Source: Petrimonas mucosa
Lineage (GTDB): Bacteria; Bacteroidota; Bacteroidia; Bacteroidales; Dysgonomonadaceae
NCBI RefSeq assembly: GCF_900095795.1
Contig: NZ_LT608328.1
Span: 2,535,001-2,599,000, forward strand
Reading direction: 5' to 3'
Length of the DNA: 64,000 nucleotides
The notes beneath the pieces were generated by a model that ran no database searches, was not told the DNA's origin, and saw only the letters and a program-made list of their open reading frames with translations. Below, one piece after another: positions 37,775-47,770 of the stretch; position 1 is the stretch's first letter, and the number at the start of each line of letters is the position of its first letter. Made by a program: the position numbers and the translations under genes.

Positions 37775-38860
37775 ATGAACAGAGGACAAAGTAACAAATT
37801 AGATTTCAAAGGGCAAAATATTTACGTAGGAATCGACGCCCATTTGAAAAGTTGGTCGGTGGCAGTGTTATCCCAACATTCTGTTCTGAAGAAGTTCAGG
37901 CAGGATCCGAGTCCGGAATCGCTGCACAAGTTTTTGACAACCCATTATCCGGGAGCGGATTATCATTCGGTTTACGAAGCGGGATTCTGCGGGTTCTGGA
38001 TACACGAGAATCTGACAGGATTAGGGATCAACAACATCGTTGTCAATCCGGCTGATGTGCCGACCATGAGCAAGGAGAAATTACGCAAGACCGACGCGGT
38101 TGATTGCGGGAAACTGGCCAGGGAATTACGGTCGGGAACATTAAAAGGCATTTACGTGCCGGATGTCGCCACCCTGGAAATGCGTTCTTTGATAAGGTTG
38201 AGAAACAGGATCGTAAAAGACACCACGAGGGAAAAGAACCGGATAAAGTCGTTCCTGCGATTTCACGGGATAGACATCCCGGAAGAATTTACACGTCATT
38301 CGGTGGGGAACTGGTCAAAGCGGTTTTTGGCATGGCTGCGCGAAGTGTCGCTTTCCACCGAATATGGGCGGCAGGCACTGAACATACACATAGAGCAGTT
38401 TGTACGCCTGCGCGGCATGCTTCTCGAACAAACGCGGATATTGCGCGCATTATCCCGCAGTGAAGTACTCAAGGAGCCGATACGCCTGCTTGCATCGGTT
38501 CCGGGAATAGGGATAACCACCGCCATGTCGTTGGCGGTCGAGATAGACGATATCCACCGGTTTTCCAGCGCCGACGCACTGGCTTCCTACATCGGACTGA
38601 TTCCCATGTGCCACTCCAGCGGGGAAAGTCAGGGCGACGGCAACATCACGGTTCGCAAGCACGCGATGTTGCGCTGTTACATAATCGAGGCTGCATGGAT
38701 AGCCATAAGGAAAGATCCGGCAATGACATTGGCCTATGAGGGATACCGTAAACGGATGAATGCCCAGAAGGCCATAGTCAAGGTAGCCCGTAAACTGGTG
38801 AACAGGATATTTTTCGTGCTCAAACATGGACAGGAATATGTGCCGTGCGTTGTCAATTAA
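37775..38860 (+). CDS. IS110-family transposase (DEDD/serine recombinase)
   Basis: 361 residues. The N-terminal RuvC-like DEDD domain begins YVGIDAHLKSWSVAV and includes KTDAVDCGKLAR; the C-terminal Tnp_IS116 domain has VPGIGITTAMSLAVEI and SSGESQG with the catalytic serine region. Full length and intact. IS110 enzymes are guided by a bridge RNA encoded in a terminal noncoding region of the element; the long 3' noncoding stretch here fits the IS1111-type arrangement. Confidence 0.9.
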   Translation: MNRGQSNKLDFKGQNIYVGIDAHLKSWSVAVLSQHSVLKKFRQDPSPESLHKFLTTHYPGADYHSVYEAGFCGFWIHENLTGLGINNIVVNPADVPTMSKEKLRKTDAVDCGKLARELRSGTLKGIYVPDVATLEMRSLIRLRNRIVKDTTREKNRIKSFLRFHGIDIPEEFTRHSVGNWSKRFLAWLREVSLSTEYGRQALNIHIEQFVRLRGMLLEQTRILRALSRSEVLKEPIRLLASVPGIGITTAMSLAVEIDDIHRFSSADALASYIGLIPMCHSSGESQGDGNITVRKHAMLRCYIIEAAWIAIRKDPAMTLAYEGYRKRMNAQKAIVKVARKLVNRIFFVLKHGQEYVPCVVN

Positions 38861-39190
38861 CATACAATCCTACAGTGTAAGCAATTTTTCCACGGGGGAA
38901 ACACTGTCATATTATTGCAGCTTTGAAGTCTGCTTAAATTAGTATGTGACCCCCGCCTATCGTAAACTGATACAGGAATTTGCAGCTCCCGCCGCAAGGC
39001 CGGGTAGTCTGCTGTGGAAAGATTGTTTACCGTAGGATGTAGGATCGGGTTTTCTTAGCCATATGGACAGTGTCAGTAATACTGAAAAAGGAGGCAGAAT
39101 ATCCACCTCCTAAAGTAGCATTACTGCATACCGTCAGGGTGCTTATTGCTGACAGGTTGCCCCCCGGCAGAGCCTGTTTCCTCTTAACAC
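38861..39190 (+). ncRNA. Candidate bridge RNA region of the IS110-family element
   Basis: About 330 bases with no gene but strong secondary structure. Visible helices include AGGAGG/ACCTCCT (about 39089-39113), and an outer CAGGGTG/CACCCTG stem (about 39136-39197) enclosing ACAGG/CCTGT and TGCC-CCCC-GGCA. Long structured 3' regions encode bridge RNA in IS1111-type relatives, whose loops pair with target and donor DNA. The exact RNA ends and the IS ends could not be fixed. The rest of this intergenic stretch, to 39403, contains only a promoter. Confidence 0.4.
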
Positions 39191-39323
39191 CCTGATGCAA
39201 AGATAAAATTTAAAAGTTAATTAAAATGAATTGTCCAATTTTATTGGGATTTTAAATGGAAAATAATGTGGAAGGTAATAAGAGTAACTGATTCACTTTG
39301 ATTTGACTTTCGACACTGATCTG

Positions 39324-39352
39324 TTTGATGAGTGGCTGTGTGATTATATTTG
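39324..39352 (+). promoter_or_regulatory. Promoter of the truncated McrB-like gene
   Basis: TTTG at 39324-39327 and TATATTTG at 39345-39352; the ATG lies about 50 bases downstream. It is a good promoter left driving only a fragment. Confidence 0.5.
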
Positions 39353-39403
39353 CACAAGAGTGTTATATACAATTTATTAATTCAAAAGTTTTAAGATTAC
39401 CAT

Positions 39404-39680
39404 ATGTCTGAAACAAATTTTACCTGGATCGATACACATTACAAAATCGCTGAATACCTGAGCGAAAAAGAAGATAAACAGAAGGGCCTGATTCAATTGT
39501 TGAAAAGTATCGGGATCGGCCCGTTTAATGATAAATCAAAGGAAGGAAAAGAATATGATATTGATCTCGAAGAGATTGATCCGTTTACCTTTTTCTGTTA
39601 TCTTCATAAGTACTCAAGTACACGACTCACGTATATAAAGGCACTCGCGGAGAAAATTGGTGTGTATTTCGGTCTGATAG
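39404..39680 (+). pseudogene. McrB-type restriction protein, N-terminal fragment
   Basis: About 92 residues, NFTWIDTHYKIAEYLSEKED, and then IDPFTFFCYLHKYSSTR, match the N-terminal domain that precedes the AAA GTPase of McrB-like type IV restriction proteins. The frame then enters the ISL3 element at 39681 and stops at 39712 after ten foreign residues. No remainder is found beyond the ISL3 element, so the 3' part has been deleted. Confidence 0.6.
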
Positions 39681-41296
39681 GGTTCTTCGTCAAATTTGGT
39701 GCAAAGAAATAGTTCCTAAATCGCCTAAAAAAATAAACTTATTGTGTTGATTTATAGGTAAATAAATAGTAAAAAGCTAGTATAATCGAATCATTTTTAT
39801 TATCTTTAAGGTTCTGACACTAAAGGTTTTAAAGATGATTGACTACACTAGCCAACCCAAAGATAATAACTTTTCTATAAACAAACATTCGCTCCAAGCT
39901 ATTTTTGGAATCCCGGGTGTTGTATTCTATGATTCCGTTGTAAGTGATAATTTGATTCTTCTATCTGCCCGTCTTAAAGGCAAGACAACAAAATGTACCT
40001 GTTGCGGTAAAAGTAGTAAAAGCGTTCACTCATCCTATACGCGCAAATTAACCGATCTTTCAGTAACCGGCAGGGCTGTGAAAATTATACTGAAAGTCAG
40101 AAAGTTTAGATGCCGTAACAGTCGTTGTTCTCAAACAGTTTTCTCCGAGCAACATCTGCCCTTAACTCAGAAGTACTCACGACTAACAGATCGCACAAGT
40201 CATTATTTGCAAAGGTTGCTCATTGAGGTCTCATCCCGTAAAGGTGAGTATATAAGCGATCTCTTCTCAATAAAGCAGAGCAGTTCCACCTGTCTTAGAA
40301 TCGTTAAGTCTATAGAAATGCCCGATTATCAGGAGCTGACTACCATCGGTATAGATGACTGGGCATACAGGAAAGGCAAATCATATGGTACTATTATTGT
40401 AAATGCACTTAACCACCGTCCCGTGGAACTACTAAAGAGTAGAGACAAAGAGGAGGTTGCAGATTGGCTTAAAGAACATAACTCCATACTGTATGTAACC
40501 AGGGATCGATCAAGCAGCTATTCTAATGCTATAAAGTCTGGGGCATCCAAGGCGTCACAAATAGCCGACAGGTTTCATTTGGTGAAAAATCTGGGAGATC
40601 ACATAGCACATGAAATACGAATGGAGTATAAAACCATTAAAAGCAGTTGGTTGGCTCACAGGAAGAATCTTTATAAAAGCAAAGAAAATAACAGCTGTTT
40701 AAGTAGTGGAGATAACGAAAATACCAGCGATTCACAATATAACAAACACACCAATAGTGTTAACCATAGAAAACAGGAGTTGTTTAACAGGATTCATGAG
40801 CTTAAAAACAACAACTACTCTCAAAGAGCAATTGCCAAGGCTTTAAACATTAACCGTAATACTGTAAGATATTATATTGAAATGGAAGAGTTGTTGCCAC
40901 GAACAGCCATCTATTATAATAATTATGGAGATTTTATGGATCTGATTAAGGAGTGTTGTAATCAGGGGTTAAATGTAAGAACTATATTTGTCTCTATAAA
41001 AGAACGGGGATTCAAGGGTAATCAAACATCCTTTTATCAGTGGTTCAACAGGCACTTCCCGGAATATCAGAGTAAGAAAAGATTACCAAGTTCCTCCCCG
41101 ATAGTTTATGAGGTAACTCGATTTAGCGGAATGTCACCCAACAGACTTGCCATTCATTTAACAAATAGTGAATGGGGTGTTTCAAAGGAAACAGGCGAGT
41201 GTAGCAAGTTGTATATATTAGTGTAAAAGTACCCCACATTTCAATCGAAAAGTATACCACTTACAAACTTGAACGGAACAACTTCGTTCATAAAGA

Positions 41297-42886
41297 ATGA
41301 TAAGTATGTATACAAAACAGGAGATTATAATTAGCAGCTTCCGCGATGGAAAAAGTCAGCGTCAAATAGCCCGTGATTTGCAAATTAGTCGCAAAACAAT
41401 CAGGAAGTACCTGCAGGAACACGAAAAGGCATTGCAATCGGCAGTCTGTAAAGAAACAGCGCAATCGTGTAATCTATCCAGTGAACCGGTCTATAAAATG
41501 GCTACACCTCGTCTGAGGCTCAAATTAACACGCGAGGTGGAAACTGTCATCGATGAATTACTTGAAGACAACGAGCGTAAGCGTGGGCAAGGCCTGCGCA
41601 AGCAGATGCTAAAGAAAAAGGACATCCTTGAGGAACTTCACCGGCGAGGGTTTGACATTGGCTATACCACGGTTTGTAATCATATTGCGCGCAGGGAGAA
41701 CCGGGTAGTAACCAAAGAAGCATTTATTCGCCAGGTTTATCAGGCCGGGGAAACCTGTGAGTTTGACTGGGGTGAGATCAAACTCTGCATTGCAGGGAAA
41801 CGCAGGTCATTGCAACTTGCTGTTTTTACCTCCGCCTTCAGCAATTACCGCTATGCTTTTATTTACGAGCGGCAGGATACCCTGGCTTTCATGGAATCTC
41901 ACGTGCGTTTTTTTAAAACCATTGGTGGCGTCTACCGTGAGATGGTTTACGATAATATGCGTGTTGCGGTAGCCAGGTTTGTCGGGCCGCATGAAAAGGA
42001 GCCCACCCGGTCACTGCTCCAGCTTCGGGGGCACTATCAGTTCAGGCATCGCTTTTGCAACATATGCCGTGGAAACGAAAAAGGTCACGTGGAACGGAGC
42101 GTGGAGTATGTCCGCCGTAAAGCGTTCGCCCCCAAGGATGCCTTTGCGGACATCCTGGAGGCCCAACAGTGGCTTGATGCAACGCTTAAAAGGCTCAATG
42201 CGGGGAAGCAGCAGGGAACAGGCAAGAGCGCCGACGAACTGTTCTCTCAGGAGAAGAACCTTTTGGGCAAGCATCCGGCCATGGAGCTTGTCTGCAGTGA
42301 ACAGGTGCAGTTGCGGGTGGATAAATATGCCACCATCAGCTATCGCACCAACCGCTACTCGGTTCCCGATCACCTGGTGGGAGAGTTTGTCGATGTGAGT
42401 GTCCGCAGCCGCGAGTTGCAGGTGTACGTGCAAAACAAACGGGTGGCCGTTCATGTACGTAGTTACGAAAAACACTCCTGGAATGTGGAGATAGAGCATT
42501 ACCTGTCAACATTCAAGAAGAAACCGGGCGCCCTGGCTGGTAGCCTGGCACTTGCCGGCAGCCATTACCTTAAAGGGCTGTACATGGATTATTTCCAAAG
42601 CGAACCCCGTGAATTTATCGACCTGCTCACATACTGCCGCGGGCAAATGGTGAGCCGTGAGAGACTCGAGGAATCCCTTAAGCGATTACTGGACACCGGC
42701 TGCCAGGGAATCAGCGTGGAAAAGCTTCGGGCCCTGCTGGGAAATAAACCCCGTGTAAACCCAACCTGGGAGCCGGAAGATACGATAAGTATCAAGGCCA
42801 AAGAACAACTTGCCGGCATCGCCGGGCTAATGCAAAAAACAAACTATGATGGACACTATCAACAGGCAAATAACAGCATACAGTAA
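41297..42886 (+). CDS. istA: IS21 transposase IstA
   Basis: 529 residues: an N-terminal helix-turn-helix (FRDGKSQRQIARDLQISRKT), a DDE integrase core starting CEFDWGEIKL, and a beta-barrel C-terminal domain (KYATISYRTNRYSVPDH). Full length. The 3' end overlaps istB by 41 bases. An alternative start is the ATG at 41306. Confidence 0.93.
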   Translation: MISMYTKQEIIISSFRDGKSQRQIARDLQISRKTIRKYLQEHEKALQSAVCKETAQSCNLSSEPVYKMATPRLRLKLTREVETVIDELLEDNERKRGQGLRKQMLKKKDILEELHRRGFDIGYTTVCNHIARRENRVVTKEAFIRQVYQAGETCEFDWGEIKLCIAGKRRSLQLAVFTSAFSNYRYAFIYERQDTLAFMESHVRFFKTIGGVYREMVYDNMRVAVARFVGPHEKEPTRSLLQLRGHYQFRHRFCNICRGNEKGHVERSVEYVRRKAFAPKDAFADILEAQQWLDATLKRLNAGKQQGTGKSADELFSQEKNLLGKHPAMELVCSEQVQLRVDKYATISYRTNRYSVPDHLVGEFVDVSVRSRELQVYVQNKRVAVHVRSYEKHSWNVEIEHYLSTFKKKPGALAGSLALAGSHYLKGLYMDYFQSEPREFIDLLTYCRGQMVSRERLEESLKRLLDTGCQGISVEKLRALLGNKPRVNPTWEPEDTISIKAKEQLAGIAGLMQKTNYDGHYQQANNSIQ

Positions 42887-43604
42887 AGAGCTCCGACTGC
42901 CTGTTTTCAGGCGTGATTACAAGGAACTGGCAACAGAAGCGGCCCGACAGGGGCTTGATTATGAAGCGTACCTGGTAATGCTCATGGAACGTGAATATGA
43001 ACTCAGGCTTGAGAACCGGAAGAAAGCGCAAATAAGGAATGCCCGGTTCCCGTCTAAAATGTATCTTTCCGACCTTGAGCGTGACCAGTTACCTCCGGGT
43101 GCCAGGGAGAAACTCCCTTTACTGGAAAGACTGGACTTCATCCCGGCGGCCCGGAACGTGATCCTCTCCGGCAACCCGGGTACGGGCAAAACACACATCG
43201 CCATAGGGTTGGGGCTTAAGGCTTGCATGCAGGGGTATAAAGTGTTGTTCACCACAGTACACCGCTTGTTGACACAGTTACGTGAATCCCACTCCGGGCG
43301 CACACTGAAACAGGTAGAAGCCCAGTTTGAAAAATATGACCTGGTCATATGCGATGAGTTTGGATATGTATCCTTTGACAAGCAAGGCTCTGAACTGTTG
43401 TTTAACCATCTCTCCTTAAGAACGGGCAGGAAATCGACCATCATTACCACGAACCTCGGCTTTGACCGGTGGGAAGAGATCTTTGGTGACCCCGTCCTGA
43501 CAGCGGCACTGGTAGACAGGGTAACCCATAAGGCATATCTTGTAAATATGTCCGGAGACTCATACCGGCTGAAAGAAACAGAAAAAATGATGAATGGAAA
43601 ATGA
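42846..43604 (+). CDS. istB: IS21 helper ATPase IstB
   Basis: 252 residues of the DnaC/IstB AAA+ family. Walker A is GNPGTGKTHIAIG, Walker B LVICDEFGYV. IstB assembles on target DNA and activates IstA. It is followed by a 44-bp perfect palindrome. Confidence 0.93.
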   Translation: MMDTINRQITAYSKELRLPVFRRDYKELATEAARQGLDYEAYLVMLMEREYELRLENRKKAQIRNARFPSKMYLSDLERDQLPPGAREKLPLLERLDFIPAARNVILSGNPGTGKTHIAIGLGLKACMQGYKVLFTTVHRLLTQLRESHSGRTLKQVEAQFEKYDLVICDEFGYVSFDKQGSELLFNHLSLRTGRKSTIITTNLGFDRWEEIFGDPVLTAALVDRVTHKAYLVNMSGDSYRLKETEKMMNGK

Positions 43605-43628
43605 AAATAACAGTCAGAATAAGAACGC

Positions 43629-43672
43629 CCGTTTCCCTGTTGGGGGCGGTACCGCCCCCAACAGGGAAACGG
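43629..43672. repeat. 44-bp perfect palindrome behind istB
   Basis: The 22 bases at 43629-43650 (starting CCGTTTCCCTG, ending GGGGGCGGT) are the exact reverse complement of 43651-43672, with no spacer. It can extrude as a cruciform or, in RNA, form a very stable hairpin. No T run follows, so it is not a classic terminator. Confidence 0.9.
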
Positions 43673-44128
43673 ACTTGGAGATTAAATTAAAATGGTATAC
43701 TTTTGGATTGAAATACTGGTATACTTTTGGGGTGAAATAAACAGCAAGTCTCACATACTGGCAGAAGAGATTATTAACTCCTCTATTCTATTAAAAAACA
43801 TGAGAGAAGCATACAACACTTTTAGAGAGATTTTAAACAGTAAAGATGAGCTTAGGTTAGACCAATGGCTCGAGAAGTATAAATCGACTAAAATAATGAG
43901 GATTAAAAGTTTTATAAATGGTATTAATCATGATTTGGAAGCAGTAAAAAACGCCATTAAATACCCTTGGAGTAATGGAGTTGTAGAGGGTCACGTAAAC
44001 AGATTAAAAAACAAGAAAAGAGAGATGTATGGCAGGGCTGGATTTGAACTGTTAAGACGAAAGGTAGTGCTTTCCAACTCAGGATAACCTGCACCAAATT
44101 TGACGAAGAACCGGTTTGAACCGAAAAC

Positions 44129-44174
44129 ACTGGCACACATAGACCGATATCACTGGCACAAATCAAACCGTTAT
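44129..44174. repeat. Tandem 23-bp imperfect repeats, probable remnant of another IS21 end
   Basis: ACTGGCACA-CATAGACCGATATC (44129-44151) and ACTGGCACA-AATCAAACCGTTATA (from 44152). Such direct repeats are typical of the ends of Bacteroidetes IS21 elements. No IstA/IstB of that element remains. Confidence 0.45.
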
Positions 44175-44270
44175 ATCCAAAGATGGACTACAGTTAATAT
44201 CCGGGATGGTATATCTACAAAAAGTGTGACACAACGGTTAAAGGATAAATTATTCAAGTTTCGCAAGTTG

Positions 44271-45719
44271 CTAACTTGCCGATTTTAGTTCATAAAAGTT
44301 GATAAAGTGAGCCAGATTATCCGATTTGTTAATGATTGCATCGAAGATCTCTTCCTCTTCAATGGAGAAGATCCCGGTCATGATTTTCACCATTTCGAGG
44401 ATAATACCCCATATCCTCTCCGTTACGGAGAGCTCCATGCCAGAGTGTTGCACATCCCTGAAGATTCCGCCAATGGTCTCATAACTGGTGAACCTTTTGG
44501 CCAGGGAAAGCAAATTGTATTGCAAGGCCGTGATCGTGGTTGCGGCAAGCTGCGCAGCAAAGTTCCGGGACTGGCACTTGCCCATACCCAGCAATCCCTT
44601 GGTTTCCTTGAAGAAGACCTCGAGGGACCAGCGCATGGCATAAATCCGATAGGCTTCCAGGAACTCCAGGGAGAGGTTGGTCGTCATTATTCCATTCCAG
44701 GACTCCTTTTTTCTCTTCACAAAATAGAGACGTACATCTGTGCCCGCAAAGCGAACGTCAGCGGTAATATACTGACAACCAAGCTTGCGGCTCCTTCTGG
44801 CTTCACCCCTGGCTTCAAGCAGATTGATCAGTGCCCGGGCGGTGAGTTCCTTCCCTTCAAAACCGTACCTGGTAACTCCCTTCTTCCCGATCTTGATCAT
44901 ACCCAGGTAATGGCACTTGATGTGCCGGGCACGTATGAAGCGAATCACCTCCGAGCAGGTGAACCAGCTGTCGGCAAGCAGGTAGTCAAAGCGGATGCCC
45001 TTGTTAATGGCTCGCTTTATCATGGTTATCATCAACTGGATCTTGCTCTCCCCGTACTCTTTTGCCCGCGTTACAACGGGGGAGGCTTCATCTCTATCCT
45101 TGGTAAACCGCGATTCGAGCTCCTTGTCGCTCATGCTGAAGTTGTTCTTCCTGCCCTTCTCCCCGAGGATGGCGAAGTCGAGGATGAACTGGCTCTTGCC
45201 ATCCGTGATGCCCAGAAAGAGAGATTTGAAACCAAGGATCGTCTTGTGTCTCAGGTGGGAATAGACCCTACCGATGTTTTCAATACGCCTTCCCGTTTTG
45301 GGAAAGTCGGTATCGTCCACCATCAGGCAAACAGTTTGATGCTTGTGGTCACTTCTCACGCGAACCTTGTTCCATATTTGAATGGTGAAGTGGTAGAGTA
45401 TCTTGCGCCAATCATAAATTTCGTTGTTTACGAAACGGTAGAAAACATCCTTTTCGCAGCCAAAGAAGCCGCTTAGGGATGATCGACAATAATTGTAAGG
45501 ATTCTTGATCATGAAACAGGGGAACATAATCAGCAACTCGAGCACCTGCAGCAGGGAATACTTGCTGTTGCATTTGCTCCTGCTCCCGAAGAGGACCTTC
45601 TCCGACATGTTGAAACCTTTTAGCATATCCGTCAGGGTAAAAAGGGCACTGTTTGAATCATCTTTCTTGAAAAAAACGCTGATTTCTGATAAAATGGAGT
45701 TACTTTTGTATATCGGCAT
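44271..45719 (-). CDS. IS4-family transposase of the split element
   Basis: 482 residues. DDE motifs: MVDDTDFPKTGR, LLADSWFTCSE and the IS4 signature Y-(2)-R-(3)-E-(6)-K in YAMRWSLEVFFKETK. The frame is intact, but the composite transposon lies 18 bases upstream of the predicted start, so its native promoter is cut off. Confidence 0.9.
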   Translation of the reverse strand: MPIYKSNSILSEISVFFKKDDSNSALFTLTDMLKGFNMSEKVLFGSRSKCNSKYSLLQVLELLIMFPCFMIKNPYNYCRSSLSGFFGCEKDVFYRFVNNEIYDWRKILYHFTIQIWNKVRVRSDHKHQTVCLMVDDTDFPKTGRRIENIGRVYSHLRHKTILGFKSLFLGITDGKSQFILDFAILGEKGRKNNFSMSDKELESRFTKDRDEASPVVTRAKEYGESKIQLMITMIKRAINKGIRFDYLLADSWFTCSEVIRFIRARHIKCHYLGMIKIGKKGVTRYGFEGKELTARALINLLEARGEARRSRKLGCQYITADVRFAGTDVRLYFVKRKKESWNGIMTTNLSLEFLEAYRIYAMRWSLEVFFKETKGLLGMGKCQSRNFAAQLAATTITALQYNLLSLAKRFTSYETIGGIFRDVQHSGMELSVTERIWGIILEMVKIMTGIFSIEEEEIFDAIINKSDNLAHFINFYELKSAS

Positions 45720-45745
45720 AGGACTGTTAGTATTTTTGGTTTTGA

Positions 45746-47219
45746 GGTAGTGTTACATTTAGTGTGTCTCTAGTCTATTGCTTTATCAGTCTTATAACAA
45801 ATTTATTTCTTTTTTTTAATTTCACCTAATCCATGACATGTATTTTTTAATTCCGATACTTGCACAAGGATTACATGCGCAGCATGCAACTTGCTTGTCC
45901 TTGTGCAAGTAAGAGGAATTAAGGACCTTTGTCATGGGTTGGCGGGAAATACCTTCACTCACCGGGGAACAACGTCTTGTCCCTGTCAATACCGGGTAAT
46001 TCCCTGTTATAAGCATCCTTGTCCATCGCCACTTTACCGATGAGTACCAGTACCGACTCCTCATTGGGCATTGCCCCTCGCATCTTCAATACGCGCCGGA
46101 AGTCCTTGTTAAGCCGCTCTATCCAATTTGTGGTGTAGACCATTGACTGGATACGGGGGTGGAATTGCAGATAGGTGAAGTAATATTTGTAGGAAATATC
46201 CTCCCCCATCCTTTTGATGCTCCTGTAATCCTTTCCCCATTTTTGGCAAAGTGCCGTCCAGTTTTGCCAGGCTTCGCACTTGGTGTAGTCTTTCTGGCCC
46301 GTACGGAACACTTCGCGTAAATCCTCCGCCAGCTCCATTTTGTCACCATGGCGCACTTTGGAGAGCATGTTGCGCTTCAAATGGGTGACGCACCGCTGCA
46401 GCAGGGTCTTCGGATAAACGACCGACAGGGCCGAGTCCAGGCCTGTCAGCCCGTCGCTTACCAGCAGTCCTATATGACCTGCCCCACGACTTTGGACATC
46501 CCGGAAGATATCTTCCCAGCCCGCGGCACTCTCCGTGGGGCGGTTGTAAATACCCAGCACCTCACGCTTCTTGTCCTCTTTCACCCCCAGGACCACATAG
46601 AAAGCCTCAGTGGCTACTGAACGTTTACGGTGGATCTTGATATGGATGGCATCCACCAATACAATCGGGTAATAACCCTCCAACGGACGGTTCAGCCACT
46701 CCTGCACATCGGAGCGCAAGTAGTCAATCATGCGCGAAATGCTGGCTTTGCTGTAATGCTCACCGTAAATCTCACCGAAGATCTCGCCGACCTGCCCCTG
46801 GGTCAAACCCCTGCAATAAAGGCTGCCGGCCAAACGTTCGCACTCCAGTTCCTGGTCACGCAACAATGCAAGAATCTTTGGATGGAAGTTGCCGTAACGG
46901 TCACGTGGAATCCTGAATTCCAGAACACGGCCATGCCCGAAACTGCGACCCTGACGGTAACCATTCCCTTTGTTACCTTTTGACTGGTCTAAAAACTCGC
47001 GACGCTCTGCCAGCATCATACTCTCAAGCATGATTTCCATTAAATCGTGTAACCCGTTTTCGCGCTCTGAATGTTTGGCCATTACGGAAGAAAGCTGTTC
47101 CTTTGATAGTAACATAGTCTTTGAATTTTATTGTTTGTTATGGTTATTTGCAAAACTAATAAAGTTTTTAGACTATGTTCTTTTTTTACAGGTACAGACA
47201 CACTTTTTGGAACAGTATC
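45746..47219. mobile_element. IS256-family element, copy A (1474 bp, intact)
   Basis: The ends are imperfect inverted repeats: GGTAGTGTTACATTTAGTGT at the left and, reverse-complemented, GATACTGTTCCAAAAAGTGT at the right. Identical in length to copy B without its insertion (1474 bp). Confidence 0.9.
45955..47115 (-). CDS. IS256-family (Mutator) transposase, copy A
   Basis: 386 residues, full length. Acidic triad in LVDAIHIKIHR, LLVSDGLTGLD and NWIERLNKDFRR. Starts MLLSKEQLSSVMAKHS. Probably the only working IS256 transposase in the window. Confidence 0.93.
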   Translation of the reverse strand: MLLSKEQLSSVMAKHSERENGLHDLMEIMLESMMLAERREFLDQSKGNKGNGYRQGRSFGHGRVLEFRIPRDRYGNFHPKILALLRDQELECERLAGSLYCRGLTQGQVGEIFGEIYGEHYSKASISRMIDYLRSDVQEWLNRPLEGYYPIVLVDAIHIKIHRKRSVATEAFYVVLGVKEDKKREVLGIYNRPTESAAGWEDIFRDVQSRGAGHIGLLVSDGLTGLDSALSVVYPKTLLQRCVTHLKRNMLSKVRHGDKMELAEDLREVFRTGQKDYTKCEAWQNWTALCQKWGKDYRSIKRMGEDISYKYYFTYLQFHPRIQSMVYTTNWIERLNKDFRRVLKMRGAMPNEESVLVLIGKVAMDKDAYNRELPGIDRDKTLFPGE

Positions 47220-47770
47220 CGCTTCTTGTCCTCTTTCACCCCCAGGACCACATAGAAAGCCTCAGTGGCTACTGAACGTTTACGGTGGATCTTGATATGG
47301 ATGGCATCCACCAATACAATCGGGTAATAACCCTCCAACGGACGGTTCAGCCACTCCTGCACATCGGAGCGCAAGTAGTCAATCATGCGCGAAATGCTGG
47401 CTTTGCTGTAATGCTCACCGTAAATCTCACCGAAGATCTCGCCGACCTGCCCCTGGGTCAAACCCCTGCAATAAAGGCTGCCGGCCAAACGTTCGCACTC
47501 CAGTTCCTGGTCACGCAACAATGCAAGAATCTTTGGATGGAAGTTGCCGTAACGGTCACGTGGAATCCTGAATTCCAGAACACGGCCATGCCCGAAACTG
47601 CGACCCTGACGGTAACCATTCCCTTTGTTACCTTTTGACTGGTCTAAAAACTCGCGACGCTCTGCCAGCATCATACTCTCAAGCATGATTTCCATTAAAT
47701 CGTGTAACCCGTTTTCGCGCTCTGAATGTTTGGCCATTACGGAAGAAAGCTGTTCCTTTGATAGTAACAT
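47186..47770 (-). pseudogene. Truncated IS256 transposase N-terminus
   Basis: The first approximately 184 residues equal those of copy A (MLLSKEQLSS through VVLGVKEDKKR), then the frame runs into the end of IS256-A and stops after ILFQKVCLYL. It keeps the N-terminal DNA-binding part but has lost two of three catalytic residues; if made it could interfere with transposition. Confidence 0.8.

Larger units (their letters stand above)
41210..43743. mobile_element. IS21-family element (2534 bp)
   Basis: Starts TGTATATATTAG and ends GAAATAAACA (TG...CA ends). Subterminal repeats ATTTCAATC(C/G)AAAAGTATACCA occur inside both ends in inverted orientation. Flanked by GCAAGT (41204-41209 and 43744-43749). 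Contains istA and istB and looks intact. Confidence 0.85.
39835..44087 (+). pseudogene. ISL3-family transposase, interrupted by IS21
   Basis: The N-terminal part (39835 to about 41209) has the zinc-ribbon CTCCGKS...CRNSRC and the DDE start IGIDDWAYRKGKSYGT. The frame is broken at codons ECSK by the IS21 and resumes exactly at SHILAEEIINSS (43750 on) to 44087, ending with the usual GVVEGHVNRLKNKKREMYGR motif. Removing the IS21 and one target duplication restores a single open frame. Confidence 0.88.
39681..44112. mobile_element. ISL3-family element, split by an IS21 element
   Basis: Perfect 23-bp terminal inverted repeats: GGTTCTTCGTCAAATTTGGT plus GCA at 39681-39703 and the reverse complement at 44090-44112. 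Without the nested IS21 it would be about 1.9 kb. No target duplication is seen, which fits later deletion of flanking DNA. Confidence 0.85.

Noticed and set aside
44100-44288. 62-residue frame beyond the ISL3 element
   Set aside because: It begins inside the ISL3 inverted repeat, covers IS21-end-like repeats and crosses the IS4 element end, so it is not a gene.
46348-47638. Several plus-strand frames of 85-117 residues inside the IS256 copies (repeated at 59670 and 61497)
   Set aside because: They are antisense shadows of the transposase gene and appear identically in every copy.
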